The notes: generated by a model from the letters alone, not told the origin. A stretch of DNA of 16,121 bases from Lachnospiraceae bacterium (GCA_017632755.1 JAGBQU010000084.1:1-16121), one strand, 5' to 3'. Shown: positions 7,924 through 16,053, counted from the stretch's first letter. Numbers and translations: made by a program.

Positions 7924-10900
7924 ATGGCGATTACATATACAAAGGAACAAGATAGAGTGATCCATACGACGGGGAAGGATATTCTCGTATCGGCTGCCGC
8001 AGGCTCGGGAAAGACAGCGGTCCTGGTGGCCAGGATCATGCGTATGATCACGGATGAAAAGCATCCGGTGGATATCGACAGGCTGCTGATCGTTACCTTC
8101 ACTAAGGCAGCCGCATCGGAGATGCGTGAGCGCATCGGCAGAGCGATACGGGAAAAACTTTTGCTGGATCCGGAGAATGAGCAGTTGCAGAGACAGGCAA
8201 CCTATATCCATAAGGCGCAGATTACCACGATTGACAGTTTCTGCAAATATCTGATCACCAACCATTTCGAAAGCATCGGTGTCGATCCATCCCTGCGTGT
8301 GGCAGATCAGGCGGAGAGTAAGCTCCTGATGCAGGATGTGATGGAAGAGTTGATGGAGGACTGGCATGCACACGCAGGAGAGGACTTTATCAATTGTCTG
8401 GAAAGCTTTGCCACAGGCAAAAGTGAGGAGGATTTTGAAAAGCAGATCCTGAGCCTTTATAACTTTGCGATGAGCTATCCCTGGCCCAAAGAGTGGCTTA
8501 AGGATTGTCTGTCCGTGTATGCGTGTGAGTCCTCGCAACAGTTGCAAAAGGCGCGTTTTATGCGTGAGCTTATCAAGACAGCAAAGCTGCAGATCAAAGA
8601 GGCAAGGAAGCTTTTGGAAAGCGCTGTAGCGCTTTGTGAGGAAGCGGACGGACCATATATGTATGCGTCCCTGCTGGAACAGGAGATGGAAAATCTGCAG
8701 TGTATAGAGGACAAGAACGGCTATGAGGAAGCGTTTGAGGCTTTTCAAAGCCTGACATTTGCCAAACTTCCGGCAAAGAAAGACGCATCGGTGGATCCGG
8801 GTAAGAGAGAGCTCGCCAAAAATCTGCGCACGAAGGCAAAAGATCTGATGCAGCGGTGCAGGGATACATTCTTTCCGATCTCCTTAGAACAGGCATTTTG
8901 TGATCTGAAAGGCTGCAGTTCCAATGTCAAGGTGCTGATCGATCTTACGACGGATTTTATGGACCGTTATGCCGCAAAAAAAGCGGATAAAAAGATCATG
9001 GATTTTCAGGATATGGAGCATATGGCGCTTGATATCCTCTATACAAAGAAAGACGACATCAGGGTCCCCTCGGACGTGGCACTTATGTATCGCGATTATT
9101 TCGAACAGATTATGATCGATGAATACCAGGACAGTAATCTGGTGCAGGAGCTTCTTCTCATGAGCATGGCGCGTAATGAGAACGGAAAGCGCAACTGCTT
9201 TATGGTGGGCGATGTTAAGCAGAGTATCTACAAATTCCGTCTTGCCAGACCGGAGATCTTTATGGAAAAATATGCGGCCTTCGATGATGAAGGTGATCAG
9301 ATCCATATCGATCTGCATCAGAATTTCAGAAGCCGCATGCAGGTGCTCGATCTGGTCAATCTGGTCTTTGAAAGGATCATGGAGTCGACGCTCGGAGGCA
9401 TCGATTATGATGATGCTGCGAGACTTTTCCCGGGAGCATCCTATCAGGAAAATGCGGATTGTGATCCGGAACTGCTTGTGTATGAATGCAGGGGCGGAGA
9501 AGAGGCAGCATCGCCTGACAAACGAGAGGGAGAGGCTATGATGGTAGCGCAGCGCATCCGTAATCTGGTAGGGGTCATGGATGTCACCGCACAGGATGGA
9601 ACCATACGAAAGGCGCGTTACGGCGATATTGTCATTTTGCTCCGCACCGCGGATAAATACGGGCAGGAGTATAAAAGGGCGCTGGAGAAGAGGGGGATTC
9701 CGGTATATGTTCCGGTCAGCACCGGGTATTTTTCCGCAACGGAGATACGACAGATCCTCGACTATCTGAAGATCTTAAACAATCCTTACCATGATATCCC
9801 TCTGTGCAGCGTGCTTAAAAGTCCTTTTTTTGACTTTTCGGATGAGGAACTCTCGGGGATCAAGGCCTGGACCGGTGAGACGGAAGGAAGGATTCACTTT
9901 TACGATGCGATGCGTATCTATGCCGGTGCATGCGAGGATCCTGCGGCGGATAACGGGCTGGCCGGAAAAGTGCAACGTGCGCTGGATAAGATCGATGAAA
10001 ACCGCCGCAGAGCCGTCCATCTGCGCGTGCATGAGCTGATCCTGGAGTTGATGGGGCAGTGCGGATATATGGATTATCAGACAGCGCTTCCGGGGGGCAT
10101 ACAGCGGAGGGCGAATCTGGAAATGTTGCTTCAAAAGGCAGCCGATTTTGAAAAAACGAGTTACCACGGACTGTTTGATTTTGTCCGTTACATGGATCAG
10201 CTGGAGACGTATGAGGTCGATTTCGGTGAAGCGGGTATCGTGGACGAACAGATGGATGCCGTGCGCATCATGACCATTCACAAGTCCAAAGGATTGGAGT
10301 TCCCGATCTGTTTTGTCAGTTCGTTGGCAAAGCAATACAATATGCGTTCGCAAAGTAGTGCGATCCTGACGGATATGGATCTGGGTCTGGCTGTCGATTA
10401 CATCGATCCCTCTTTACGTATCAAGGCTCCTACCGTATTCAAGAACTATGTTGCTTTTAAGCAGAAGATGGAGAACATCGGCGAGGAGATGCGTATCCTT
10501 TATGTCGCGCTGACAAGAGCCAAGGAAAAGCTGATCCTCACTTGTCAGGTGCCTTCATGGGAGCATACGATGGAAAAATTGGCGGGAGTTGAGGGGGAAA
10601 AGGTATTGCCGTATGTGATGCGGAGCAATGTCACTAGCAATCTGACTCTGATCCTTGCAGCATTGCAGGCTGCCGGATCTCTGGGACAGTTAGCTACGAT
10701 CCTTCACGAAAATGATGTCTGGCAGGCGGATGTCCTGCATGAGACAGACCGGGAATACCGCAAGGAGATTTTGTTTGAAAGAATGAAAGAGAGCGATGGG
10801 GATAAATTGTTTTCCACGCTTAAGGAGCGTTTCGCGTACACCTATCCGCATCAGGTCCTCGCAGGTTTGTATACCAAGACCAGCGTTTCCGAGTTAAAGA

Positions 10901-11541
10901 AAGCTGCCATGCAACAGGATGAGCAGACTCATGTGATCTTTGAGACAGACGACCGTACACGCGCCTATCTGCCCGGATATCTGAGAAGGGAGGAGGCTGG
11001 CGGTACGGAGCGCGGAAGCGCCTATCACAAAGTATTGGAACTGCTGGATTATAAAAAATATGGTGAGATGTCATGCTTATCCATCAATGAGTGCTCCAAG
11101 ACCGTCGATACCGATATGGAGAATCTGGTGAAAAGCGGACTTCTGAGTGCGGGGTATCGTGAACTTGTGAATCCGATGCGGATCGCACGCTTTCTAAAGA
11201 GTACGAGCGCACATCGCATGGGGATTGCGGCAAAAGAGGGGAAACTTTTTAAGGAGCAACCCTTTGTGATGCAGATCCCGGCAAATCTTCTGGGAAAAGA
11301 GTTCCCCAAGGAGGAGGGTGTTCTGATCCAGGGGATCATTGATGTGTATTTTCATGAGCAGGATGAGCTCATCGTGCTGGATTATAAAACAGATCGCGTA
11401 GAGAAAGCAGATGAGCTTATAAAGCGGTATCAGACACAGCTGGATTACTATGCAGATGCGCTGGAAAAGCTCACCGGCCTGCGCGTGAAAGAAAAGATCA
11501 TCTACTCCTTTGCACTGGATCAGGAGATTTCTTTGCAATAA
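7924..11541 (+). CDS. addA: Helicase-exonuclease AddAB, subunit AddA
   Basis: UvrD-type 3'-5' helicase fused to a RecB-type nuclease; it provides the motor and one of the two nuclease sites of AddAB. The product is 1205 residues, in the family range of about 1200-1250. Q-motif YTKEQ is near residue 9. Walker A is AAAGSGKT with K30, motif Ia FTKAAASEMRERI, and Walker B MIDEYQDSN with D399-E400. Motif III is VGDVKQSIYKFR, motif IV LHQNFRSR, motif V VRIMTIHKSKGLEFP and motif VI EEMRILYVALTRAKEKL. The nuclease domain has H1035 in GSAYHKVLELLDY, D1140 in GIIDVYF, and D1153 and K1155 in VLDYKTD, so it should be active. The SD AGGGGAT lies at 7911-7917. It is the last gene of the + strand run and meets a convergent glycosyltransferase gene 44 nt downstream. 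Confidence 0.98.
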   Translation: MAITYTKEQDRVIHTTGKDILVSAAAGSGKTAVLVARIMRMITDEKHPVDIDRLLIVTFTKAAASEMRERIGRAIREKLLLDPENEQLQRQATYIHKAQITTIDSFCKYLITNHFESIGVDPSLRVADQAESKLLMQDVMEELMEDWHAHAGEDFINCLESFATGKSEEDFEKQILSLYNFAMSYPWPKEWLKDCLSVYACESSQQLQKARFMRELIKTAKLQIKEARKLLESAVALCEEADGPYMYASLLEQEMENLQCIEDKNGYEEAFEAFQSLTFAKLPAKKDASVDPGKRELAKNLRTKAKDLMQRCRDTFFPISLEQAFCDLKGCSSNVKVLIDLTTDFMDRYAAKKADKKIMDFQDMEHMALDILYTKKDDIRVPSDVALMYRDYFEQIMIDEYQDSNLVQELLLMSMARNENGKRNCFMVGDVKQSIYKFRLARPEIFMEKYAAFDDEGDQIHIDLHQNFRSRMQVLDLVNLVFERIMESTLGGIDYDDAARLFPGASYQENADCDPELLVYECRGGEEAASPDKREGEAMMVAQRIRNLVGVMDVTAQDGTIRKARYGDIVILLRTADKYGQEYKRALEKRGIPVYVPVSTGYFSATEIRQILDYLKILNNPYHDIPLCSVLKSPFFDFSDEELSGIKAWTGETEGRIHFYDAMRIYAGACEDPAADNGLAGKVQRALDKIDENRRRAVHLRVHELILELMGQCGYMDYQTALPGGIQRRANLEMLLQKAADFEKTSYHGLFDFVRYMDQLETYEVDFGEAGIVDEQMDAVRIMTIHKSKGLEFPICFVSSLAKQYNMRSQSSAILTDMDLGLAVDYIDPSLRIKAPTVFKNYVAFKQKMENIGEEMRILYVALTRAKEKLILTCQVPSWEHTMEKLAGVEGEKVLPYVMRSNVTSNLTLILAALQAAGSLGQLATILHENDVWQADVLHETDREYRKEILFERMKESDGDKLFSTLKERFAYTYPHQVLAGLYTKTSVSELKKAAMQQDEQTHVIFETDDRTRAYLPGYLRREEAGGTERGSAYHKVLELLDYKKYGEMSCLSINECSKTVDTDMENLVKSGLLSAGYRELVNPMRIARFLKSTSAHRMGIAAKEGKLFKEQPFVMQIPANLLGKEFPKEEGVLIQGIIDVYFHEQDELIVLDYKTDRVEKADELIKRYQTQLDYYADALEKLTGLRVKEKIIYSFALDQEISLQ

Positions 11542-11579
11542 ACGAGTAACGATATGGATCCCGGAACGATCGACAGGGC

Positions 11580-11596
11580 AAGAGGTCATGCCTCTT
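11580..11596. other. Inverted repeat at the convergent addA/glycosyltransferase 3' ends
   Basis: AAGAGG (11580-11585) pairs with CCTCTT (11591-11596) around a five-base loop that contains the stop codon of the - strand gene. Flanking CAGGGCA and TGCCTG can extend the stem with a bulge and an internal loop. No T run follows on either strand, so this is not a standard intrinsic terminator, but it is the only structure between these convergent genes. Confidence 0.35.
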
Positions 11597-12599
11597 CGGA
11601 CTTTGCCTGATCGCGGTAGGAACAGGCAAGTTCGGGATCACCCAGAGCCTCACAGCAGTCGGCAAGAGCCAGAAGAGCCTCAGATGTCTGGATGCTCAGC
11701 TTCAGGATGCATTCTGTCTCAAAAGCGGCATTGTAATACCACACGGAGGCTTCCTGCAGATCCCCTTGTCCGCGATAATGATCACCGAGCTCCATGCAGA
11801 TCTCGCAACAGCCGTCCATGGCTACGATCTTCATGGCATATTTGAAAAAATTGGGAATATCGCCTTGCAGCCGATAGGCTCTGGCAAGTATATAGGATGC
11901 TTCCTTGAGCTCACTGTCGCTGCGGGTCGTATCCTCCATGCTGTCTGAAAAAATGGGGATGGCGCGGATAAAATCCTCATCGCTCCCTGCGATCGCCAAC
12001 TCACGGGCGTATATATTATGTAAACGCTTATCCAGGCGAGTGCCGCTTTCCCCTATCCGGACGAAAGCTGCCAGATCACGGGAGGAATGATCTCCCTGCG
12101 CAAGATGGAGGATCGCCACATCACTGTCATAGACAATGGGATTTAGGCGGACAGCCTCGTGTATGGCGCCCTCCCATATAAATTCCCGCATTCTTCGGTA
12201 TAATTTCGGCCGATATTCCTTCTCAAAATTGTAAATGGTATTAACAGACATTTTGTTTACATAATACATCTGAACGATATCGATCTCGGGAAGCAGGATC
12301 TCTTTTAGGAGGAGAAACCGCTTCCTATTTTCATCGTCCAAAACTTCATCGGCGTCCGCACAGAAGATATATTCCTTTGTTGCCTTTGAAAATGAATAAT
12401 TCCTTGCATCACTGAAATTTCCCGTCCATGCGAAGTCATAGACCTGATCCGTGTATTTACGGGCGATCTCCTTGGTGTTATCGGTAGAACCTGTATCTAT
12501 GATTATTATTTCGTCCATGACCTCCTGATAGGATGAAAGACATCTTGCAAGGATGGCAGATTCATTTTTGACGATCATGCACAGTGAGATTGTGATCAT
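11586..12599 (-). CDS. Family 2 glycosyltransferase with C-terminal TPR-like repeats
   Basis: Predicted cytoplasmic inverting glycosyltransferase (GT-A fold, GT2) of 337 residues. The N-terminus ISLCMIVKNES, the nucleotide-binding strand IIIIDTGSTDNT (D35, D40) and the metal-binding DAD at 82-84 in FCADADE are typical. The block WTGNFSDARN at 58-67 is usual in SunS/TPR-type GT2 enzymes. From about residue 190 the chain is helical, with TPR-like pairs such as ASYILARAYRLQGD and CMELGDHYRGQGD, which could bind a protein acceptor. No membrane segment is seen. Relatives include peptide S-glycosyltransferase SunS and enzymes near flagellar or surface loci, but donor and acceptor cannot be told here. 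The ATG at 12597-12599 is preceded by an SD (GGGAGGGG, complement of 12605-12612). The gene stands alone on its strand. Confidence 0.88.
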   Translation of the reverse strand: MITISLCMIVKNESAILARCLSSYQEVMDEIIIIDTGSTDNTKEIARKYTDQVYDFAWTGNFSDARNYSFSKATKEYIFCADADEVLDDENRKRFLLLKEILLPEIDIVQMYYVNKMSVNTIYNFEKEYRPKLYRRMREFIWEGAIHEAVRLNPIVYDSDVAILHLAQGDHSSRDLAAFVRIGESGTRLDKRLHNIYARELAIAGSDEDFIRAIPIFSDSMEDTTRSDSELKEASYILARAYRLQGDIPNFFKYAMKIVAMDGCCEICMELGDHYRGQGDLQEASVWYYNAAFETECILKLSIQTSEALLALADCCEALGDPELACSYRDQAKSEEA

Positions 12600-12616
12600 G
12601 TGAGCCCCTCCCTTTG

Positions 12617-12650
12617 GCTGATCCGCCTCGTGCGGATAAGCTGATTTTTT
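12617..12650 (+). terminator. Hairpin plus T run reading rightward; also in the 5' leader of the glycosyltransferase
   Basis: ATCCGC (12621-12626) and GCGGAT (12632-12637) form a perfect stem around CTCGT. It is extended past one mismatch by GCT (12617-12619) with AGC (12639-12641), and TTTTTT follows at 12645-12650. On the + strand this has the form of a factor-independent terminator that could stop read-through from addA before the 12790 gene. In the - strand transcript the same hairpin lies just upstream of the glycosyltransferase SD. Structure is seen; either function is inferred. Confidence 0.5.
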
Positions 12651-12653
12651 CTT

Positions 12654-12683
12654 AGTGTAGCATATTTTTTTTGTTGTTGCCAG
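12654..12683 (-). promoter_or_regulatory. Candidate promoter of the glycosyltransferase gene
   Basis: Reading the - strand, CTGGCA (complement of 12678-12683) and TACACT (complement of 12654-12659) are separated by 18 bases, four matches of six to each consensus hexamer. An A-rich spacer lies between. It is a weak but correctly placed candidate, 55 nt or more upstream of the start codon. Confidence 0.35.
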
Positions 12684-12728
12684 ATGCCTTTTTTATGTGC
12701 GTATTGTCCCTTTTTTAGCAGATTCAGC

Positions 12729-12757
12729 TTGTATTCACATAGCTGTGGTTGTATAAT
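12729..12757 (+). promoter_or_regulatory. Sigma-A-type promoter of the 140-residue protein gene
   Basis: A perfect TATAAT at 12752-12757 lies 17 bases after TTGTAT at 12729-12734. The -35 matches the consensus only in its TTG. Transcription would start near 12764, giving a leader of about 25 nt before the ATG at 12790. Confidence 0.65.
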
Positions 12758-12774
12758 ATAAGTAGCACTATGGC

Positions 12775-12784
12775 TAAGGAGGTG
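12775..12784 (+). promoter_or_regulatory. Near-perfect SD of the 140-residue protein gene
   Basis: TAAGGAGGTG is almost the full complement of the 16S rRNA 3' end and lies 5 nt before the ATG at 12790. It is the best SD in the window and suggests efficient translation. Confidence 0.85.
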
Positions 12785-12789
12785 GCAGG

Positions 12790-13212
12790 ATGCAGATTGG
12801 TGCAGTTGGAATGAATTTCCAGCCGTATGTATTTAACACGAACAGTGTGAGTGCCAACAGCTTAAACAAGATCTCGCCGATCGCTGATGATGCACTGGCC
12901 AGTTCGGTTGATTACTACAGCAACAGCAAAAACCAGAATCCTCTCAAAATGGGACAAACCGCAAACTATGCAGATGTTCTTGCCATGCAGTTCCAGCTGG
13001 GACAGAATAATGCGACCAGGATTATGAAACCGGAGCAGGAGCAGGAGACGCAGGCAGCAGACATTGCGCCTGTTGCATCGGAGCAGATATCCGAGGCTGC
13101 TGCAAACACGGTGAGCAGTGTCTCTGAAGCAGATCAGGGAGCGCAGTCGGATGTCGCATCTTACCTGATGAATCGGGCGATCGAGGCGTATACCATGGAT
13201 CTTGCAGGTTGA
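12790..13212 (+). CDS. Uncharacterised 140-residue protein
   Basis: I do not recognise a named family. The product has 140 residues, no signal peptide or membrane segment, and no cysteine or tryptophan. Residues 10-60 are rich in Asn, Ser and Tyr and include NTNSVSANSLNKISPIADD and NPLKMGQTANYADVLAMQ. Residues 60-80 look like an amphipathic helix with Met and Gln. Residues 81-120 are a Glu/Gln/Ala/Ser-rich segment of low complexity, probably disordered. The last 20 residues (DVASYLMNRAIEAYTMDLAG) look like a second amphipathic helix. A disordered middle between two helical ends would suit a small structural, chaperone-like or anti-factor protein, but this is guesswork. Expression signals are strong: TATAAT, a near-perfect SD and a strong terminator. 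It is monocistronic and divergent from the glycosyltransferase gene. Confidence 0.8.
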   Translation: MQIGAVGMNFQPYVFNTNSVSANSLNKISPIADDALASSVDYYSNSKNQNPLKMGQTANYADVLAMQFQLGQNNATRIMKPEQEQETQAADIAPVASEQISEAAANTVSSVSEADQGAQSDVASYLMNRAIEAYTMDLAG

Positions 13213-13238
13213 CGGAAGTTCCATGTCAGTGGTAACGG

Positions 13239-13271
13239 AAAAAAGGACGGGCATTATGCCCGTCCTTTTTT
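13239..13271. terminator. Strong bidirectional intrinsic terminator
   Basis: A perfect 13-pair stem (AAAAGGACGGGCA, 13241-13253, with its complement at 13257-13269) closes the three-base loop TTA. It has six A before and six T after, so it terminates in both directions. It begins 26 nt after the stop of the 140-residue protein and 4 nt from the stop of the convergent secreted protein. Confidence 0.95.
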
Positions 13272-13275
13272 GCTG

Positions 13276-15972
13276 TTATTTAAAGCGGCTCAAGTCATAT
13301 TTGGGAGCGATATCTTTCCATTTGGAGATACCGATGGTCTTCAGGTAAGGTTTGGTATAGGTTTCTGCCTTTGTCGTATCCATATATTTAAAGACATTGT
13401 AGGCAGGCTTCTTATTGCCGTTCACATCCTTTAAACCAAAGAGCAGTCCCTGGGCAGCTTCTCCGCCGTTATCCATATCGGAGCGGAAGATCACCGCATC
13501 GATCATGGGATCAAACTCCGCTTTGTAATAAGTATAGGCGATGGCAGCAGCCTGTACGTCAGTTCCACTGCTTGATGTAAAGCCCTGTTCAGACAGGATG
13601 ATACGCGTCTTGCTGCCAAAGGTATTTTTCACATATCCGGTCAGTATGCTCAGATTCTTTGGCGATACGAAGTCAGCGCTTTCGCTGTTGGGAGCCAGGA
13701 TATCTCTCCATGTGGCAGATGAAGTCAAAATGGAAGGATAGGCGTGATAAGCCAGGTTCCACTGGATGTTCTTCTGCTGTGACTTGATCTCGGCGTTAAA
13801 TGCATTCATAAACGGTTTTGCACCCCAGTCACCCGAACGGTCGACCCATGTATGATCGGTACAGATATAAACACGGGAATTCTTGGAATGACTTCTCACC
13901 GCATAATACATGATGCGGTAAGCACCTGCATAATTTTTCATAAAATCACTGCGCGAGATGTTGCCGGCATAGTACCACATCTGATGGATGTTGACCTCAT
14001 TTCCAAGGATCCAGTTGTCCAGATGACAGTCACTGCGCCCATATCTTTCCGCCATAAAGCTCATGACAGCCTCAAAGGTTTCACGCGCTTTCTTCTCCTT
14101 GACATTGATCGCATAATACGGTTTGCCGGGAGTGCGTCCGCTCTTTAAAATCATGTACTTGGTCGAATCGTTGTAGGTGAGCATTACCTGCCCGGTCACG
14201 GTCAGGCCTGCCGCATTGCAGGCTTCGAGGAAGCCGGTCCACGGATCGTTAAAGTAATACGTCTTACCGTTATACTGATAGGGGATAGAGCCGTTTAAAA
14301 TACTGTTCAGGTCGATGTTGATGAATGTATGGCTGAGTCCCAGATCCATGTCGGTGCTTCCCTGCAGACCCTTCTTGGAACGGCTTTTAGGAAAAGCTCC
14401 CGTATAGGCTGCCGCGTCTTCCGGATTGGAGATAAAGCCGCCTTTGCTGATCAATTTGTATTTGCTTCCGCTCTTTATCGCAAGAGCAAATTTGGTCTGG
14501 ATCATATCCTTTCCTTTTTCACCCCGCAGAGGGAGCGAAAAGGTAACAGTCTTTTGTTTGGCTGACTTCTCAATTTTTTTGAGATACTTGCCGGTATATG
14601 GGTCTACGCTGACAAGATAGTAAGAGTCATCGGAACTTTTGATGCGCTTTGACACGGTAAACGAAACGCTGAGCGAATCGGTATCCGTGATCTTGCAGCT
14701 TTTCAGCTTTCCGGAGGTGCCGGTCGGTTTGTATTCTTTTACGCCTTTGCGGATCTTTACGCTTGCAGGCTTGGAATAATTGGAATACGCTTTTTCACCC
14801 GTGGAATCGATATTGTATGCGCGCAGTCTGAAATAATATGTCTTTCCTGCGGGCATGTTCGTGAGCTGCGTGGAGGTTGCAGAGGCCTTGAGTGAGAGCG
14901 TATTTTCATTCTTTTTGAATTTCTTGTCCGTGGACATGGAAAGCTCTAAGCCGGTGATCCCGTTTTGCTTTTTCATGCTTACTTTGACTTTGCCGCTTGA
15001 GGGGTTTGTCACCTTGCTGATGACCGGAGTCGCTGACGGGGTTGCCGCTTCCCATTTCGCATATAATGTGAGGTCTCCCATGGAGTGCTGCGGAATGGAG
15101 GTGATCACTGCCGTCTTGCAGGCAGCATCCTTGCAAAAGCCTTTAAACATATAGTTTTTGCGGATCAGCGATTTCGGAAGTGTGACAGTATCCTCATAGG
15201 TATATGTATAGAAGATATCCTCATTCGAGTCTTGATCGTAGGAACCGCCGTTTAACTGATAATTGATGTCAAATTGTCTGTATTTCGTACTCCAGATTGC
15301 CTTGAGCGTGTAGTTGGCTTTTACCGTTCTGGTGGTGGTAACCTTCATATTTTGCAGATAAAGATCACCGGAGTCGGTATAATACACATCCCATTTATTG
15401 GAAAAAACATAGGGACTGATGAAATTCTTGTTTACCGCATCCTCAATATATTGCGAGAGAGGGGCATCCTTTTCGGCCTGTACCACATAGGTGGTGTTGC
15501 CTGCGGGATCAGTTCCACCATTAAAATCAAAGGTAAGTGTAAATGTTTCTTCATCCAAAAAAGCATTGGGAAGGGAATCGTCTGAGCCGATCTCCGGAGC
15601 GGAATCGCTATCCGGCAATGCGGAGGGATCCGTATCAGATTCCGAATCCGTATTGTTCACCGGAGGTTGATCCGAAACAACATCCGTAACCGTCTCATCG
15701 GCATACGCGGCGGCATTCCCGATCGGGTCAGCATCCGTAGCAGGAGGCTGGACGGCCGGATCTGCCATAGAATCCTCTGCTAACAGTTCGTCCTCATCCG
15801 AAAAAGAATAGGGATCAGAAGAAATATCGTCGGATGGTATATCATTTGACGATATTGCGTTTGCTGCCTCAGCGGAAACCGAAATGTGAGCCAGAGTGCC
15901 GGATAACATAGCTGCGGTCAGCAGGAGACTTAAAGTGAGCCTGATCTTTTTTGATAATTGTGTATTCGCCAT
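13276..15972 (-). CDS. Secreted multidomain protein with InlB-type repeats and a DUF5722-like glycosidase domain
   Basis: Exported 898-residue protein. Residues 1-39 form a Sec signal peptide: KK and R, a Leu-rich core to about residue 28, and a likely cleavage after an Ala-x-Ala near 35-39. Residues 40-140 are an acidic Ser/Asp/Pro linker. Two InlB/Flg_new-type beta repeats follow at about 143-228 (FDFNGG start; longer than usual) and 233-308 (YQLNGG start, LYAKWEA end). An Fn3-like domain is at about 314-408, and a second beta-rich segment runs to about 512. The C-terminal part, about 535-885, I recognise as DUF5722, a TIM-barrel glycosidase-like family. NWILGNEVN places E659 as a candidate acid/base and ILSEQGF places E795 as a candidate nucleophile; AYHAYP (741-746) also fits a clan GH-A barrel. 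Substrate is unknown. No LPXTG, SLH or other anchor is visible at the C-terminus. The SD AAAGGAGGAG (complement of 15977-15986) fixes the start. Confidence 0.88.
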   Translation of the reverse strand: MANTQLSKKIRLTLSLLLTAAMLSGTLAHISVSAEAANAISSNDIPSDDISSDPYSFSDEDELLAEDSMADPAVQPPATDADPIGNAAAYADETVTDVVSDQPPVNNTDSESDTDPSALPDSDSAPEIGSDDSLPNAFLDEETFTLTFDFNGGTDPAGNTTYVVQAEKDAPLSQYIEDAVNKNFISPYVFSNKWDVYYTDSGDLYLQNMKVTTTRTVKANYTLKAIWSTKYRQFDINYQLNGGSYDQDSNEDIFYTYTYEDTVTLPKSLIRKNYMFKGFCKDAACKTAVITSIPQHSMGDLTLYAKWEAATPSATPVISKVTNPSSGKVKVSMKKQNGITGLELSMSTDKKFKKNENTLSLKASATSTQLTNMPAGKTYYFRLRAYNIDSTGEKAYSNYSKPASVKIRKGVKEYKPTGTSGKLKSCKITDTDSLSVSFTVSKRIKSSDDSYYLVSVDPYTGKYLKKIEKSAKQKTVTFSLPLRGEKGKDMIQTKFALAIKSGSKYKLISKGGFISNPEDAAAYTGAFPKSRSKKGLQGSTDMDLGLSHTFINIDLNSILNGSIPYQYNGKTYYFNDPWTGFLEACNAAGLTVTGQVMLTYNDSTKYMILKSGRTPGKPYYAINVKEKKARETFEAVMSFMAERYGRSDCHLDNWILGNEVNIHQMWYYAGNISRSDFMKNYAGAYRIMYYAVRSHSKNSRVYICTDHTWVDRSGDWGAKPFMNAFNAEIKSQQKNIQWNLAYHAYPSILTSSATWRDILAPNSESADFVSPKNLSILTGYVKNTFGSKTRIILSEQGFTSSSGTDVQAAAIAYTYYKAEFDPMIDAVIFRSDMDNGGEAAQGLLFGLKDVNGNKKPAYNVFKYMDTTKAETYTKPYLKTIGISKWKDIAPKYDLSRFK

Positions 15973-16005
15973 AGAACTCCTCCTTTGTAATGATTTCTAG
16001 CTTCT

Positions 16006-16034
16006 ATTATAAGTCAGAAAGGGGATTATTTCAA
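16006..16034 (-). promoter_or_regulatory. Sigma-A promoter of the secreted glycosidase-like gene
   Basis: On the - strand TTGAAA (complement of 16029-16034) is followed after 17 bases by TATAAT (complement of 16006-16011). This is eleven of twelve consensus bases with ideal spacing. Transcription should begin near 15999, leaving a leader of about 27 nt. It is the best promoter in the window. Confidence 0.85.
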
Positions 16035-16053
16035 TCTGGGTGAACGGGTTTGG

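Noticed and set aside
7651..8748. Open frame of 365 codons on the - strand
   Set aside because: It lies antisense across the end of addB and the start of addA, both certain genes. It has no SD, and its His/Leu/Arg/Cys-rich translation is typical of a shadow frame.
12600..12789. Riboswitch or small RNA in the divergent intergenic region
   Set aside because: Promoter-like boxes, one simple hairpin and T runs account for what is visible; no multi-stem conserved riboswitch core was seen.
13276..15972. Internalin-type invasion protein
   Set aside because: Only InlB-type beta repeats are present. There is no leucine-rich repeat domain, and the C-terminus is glycosidase-like.
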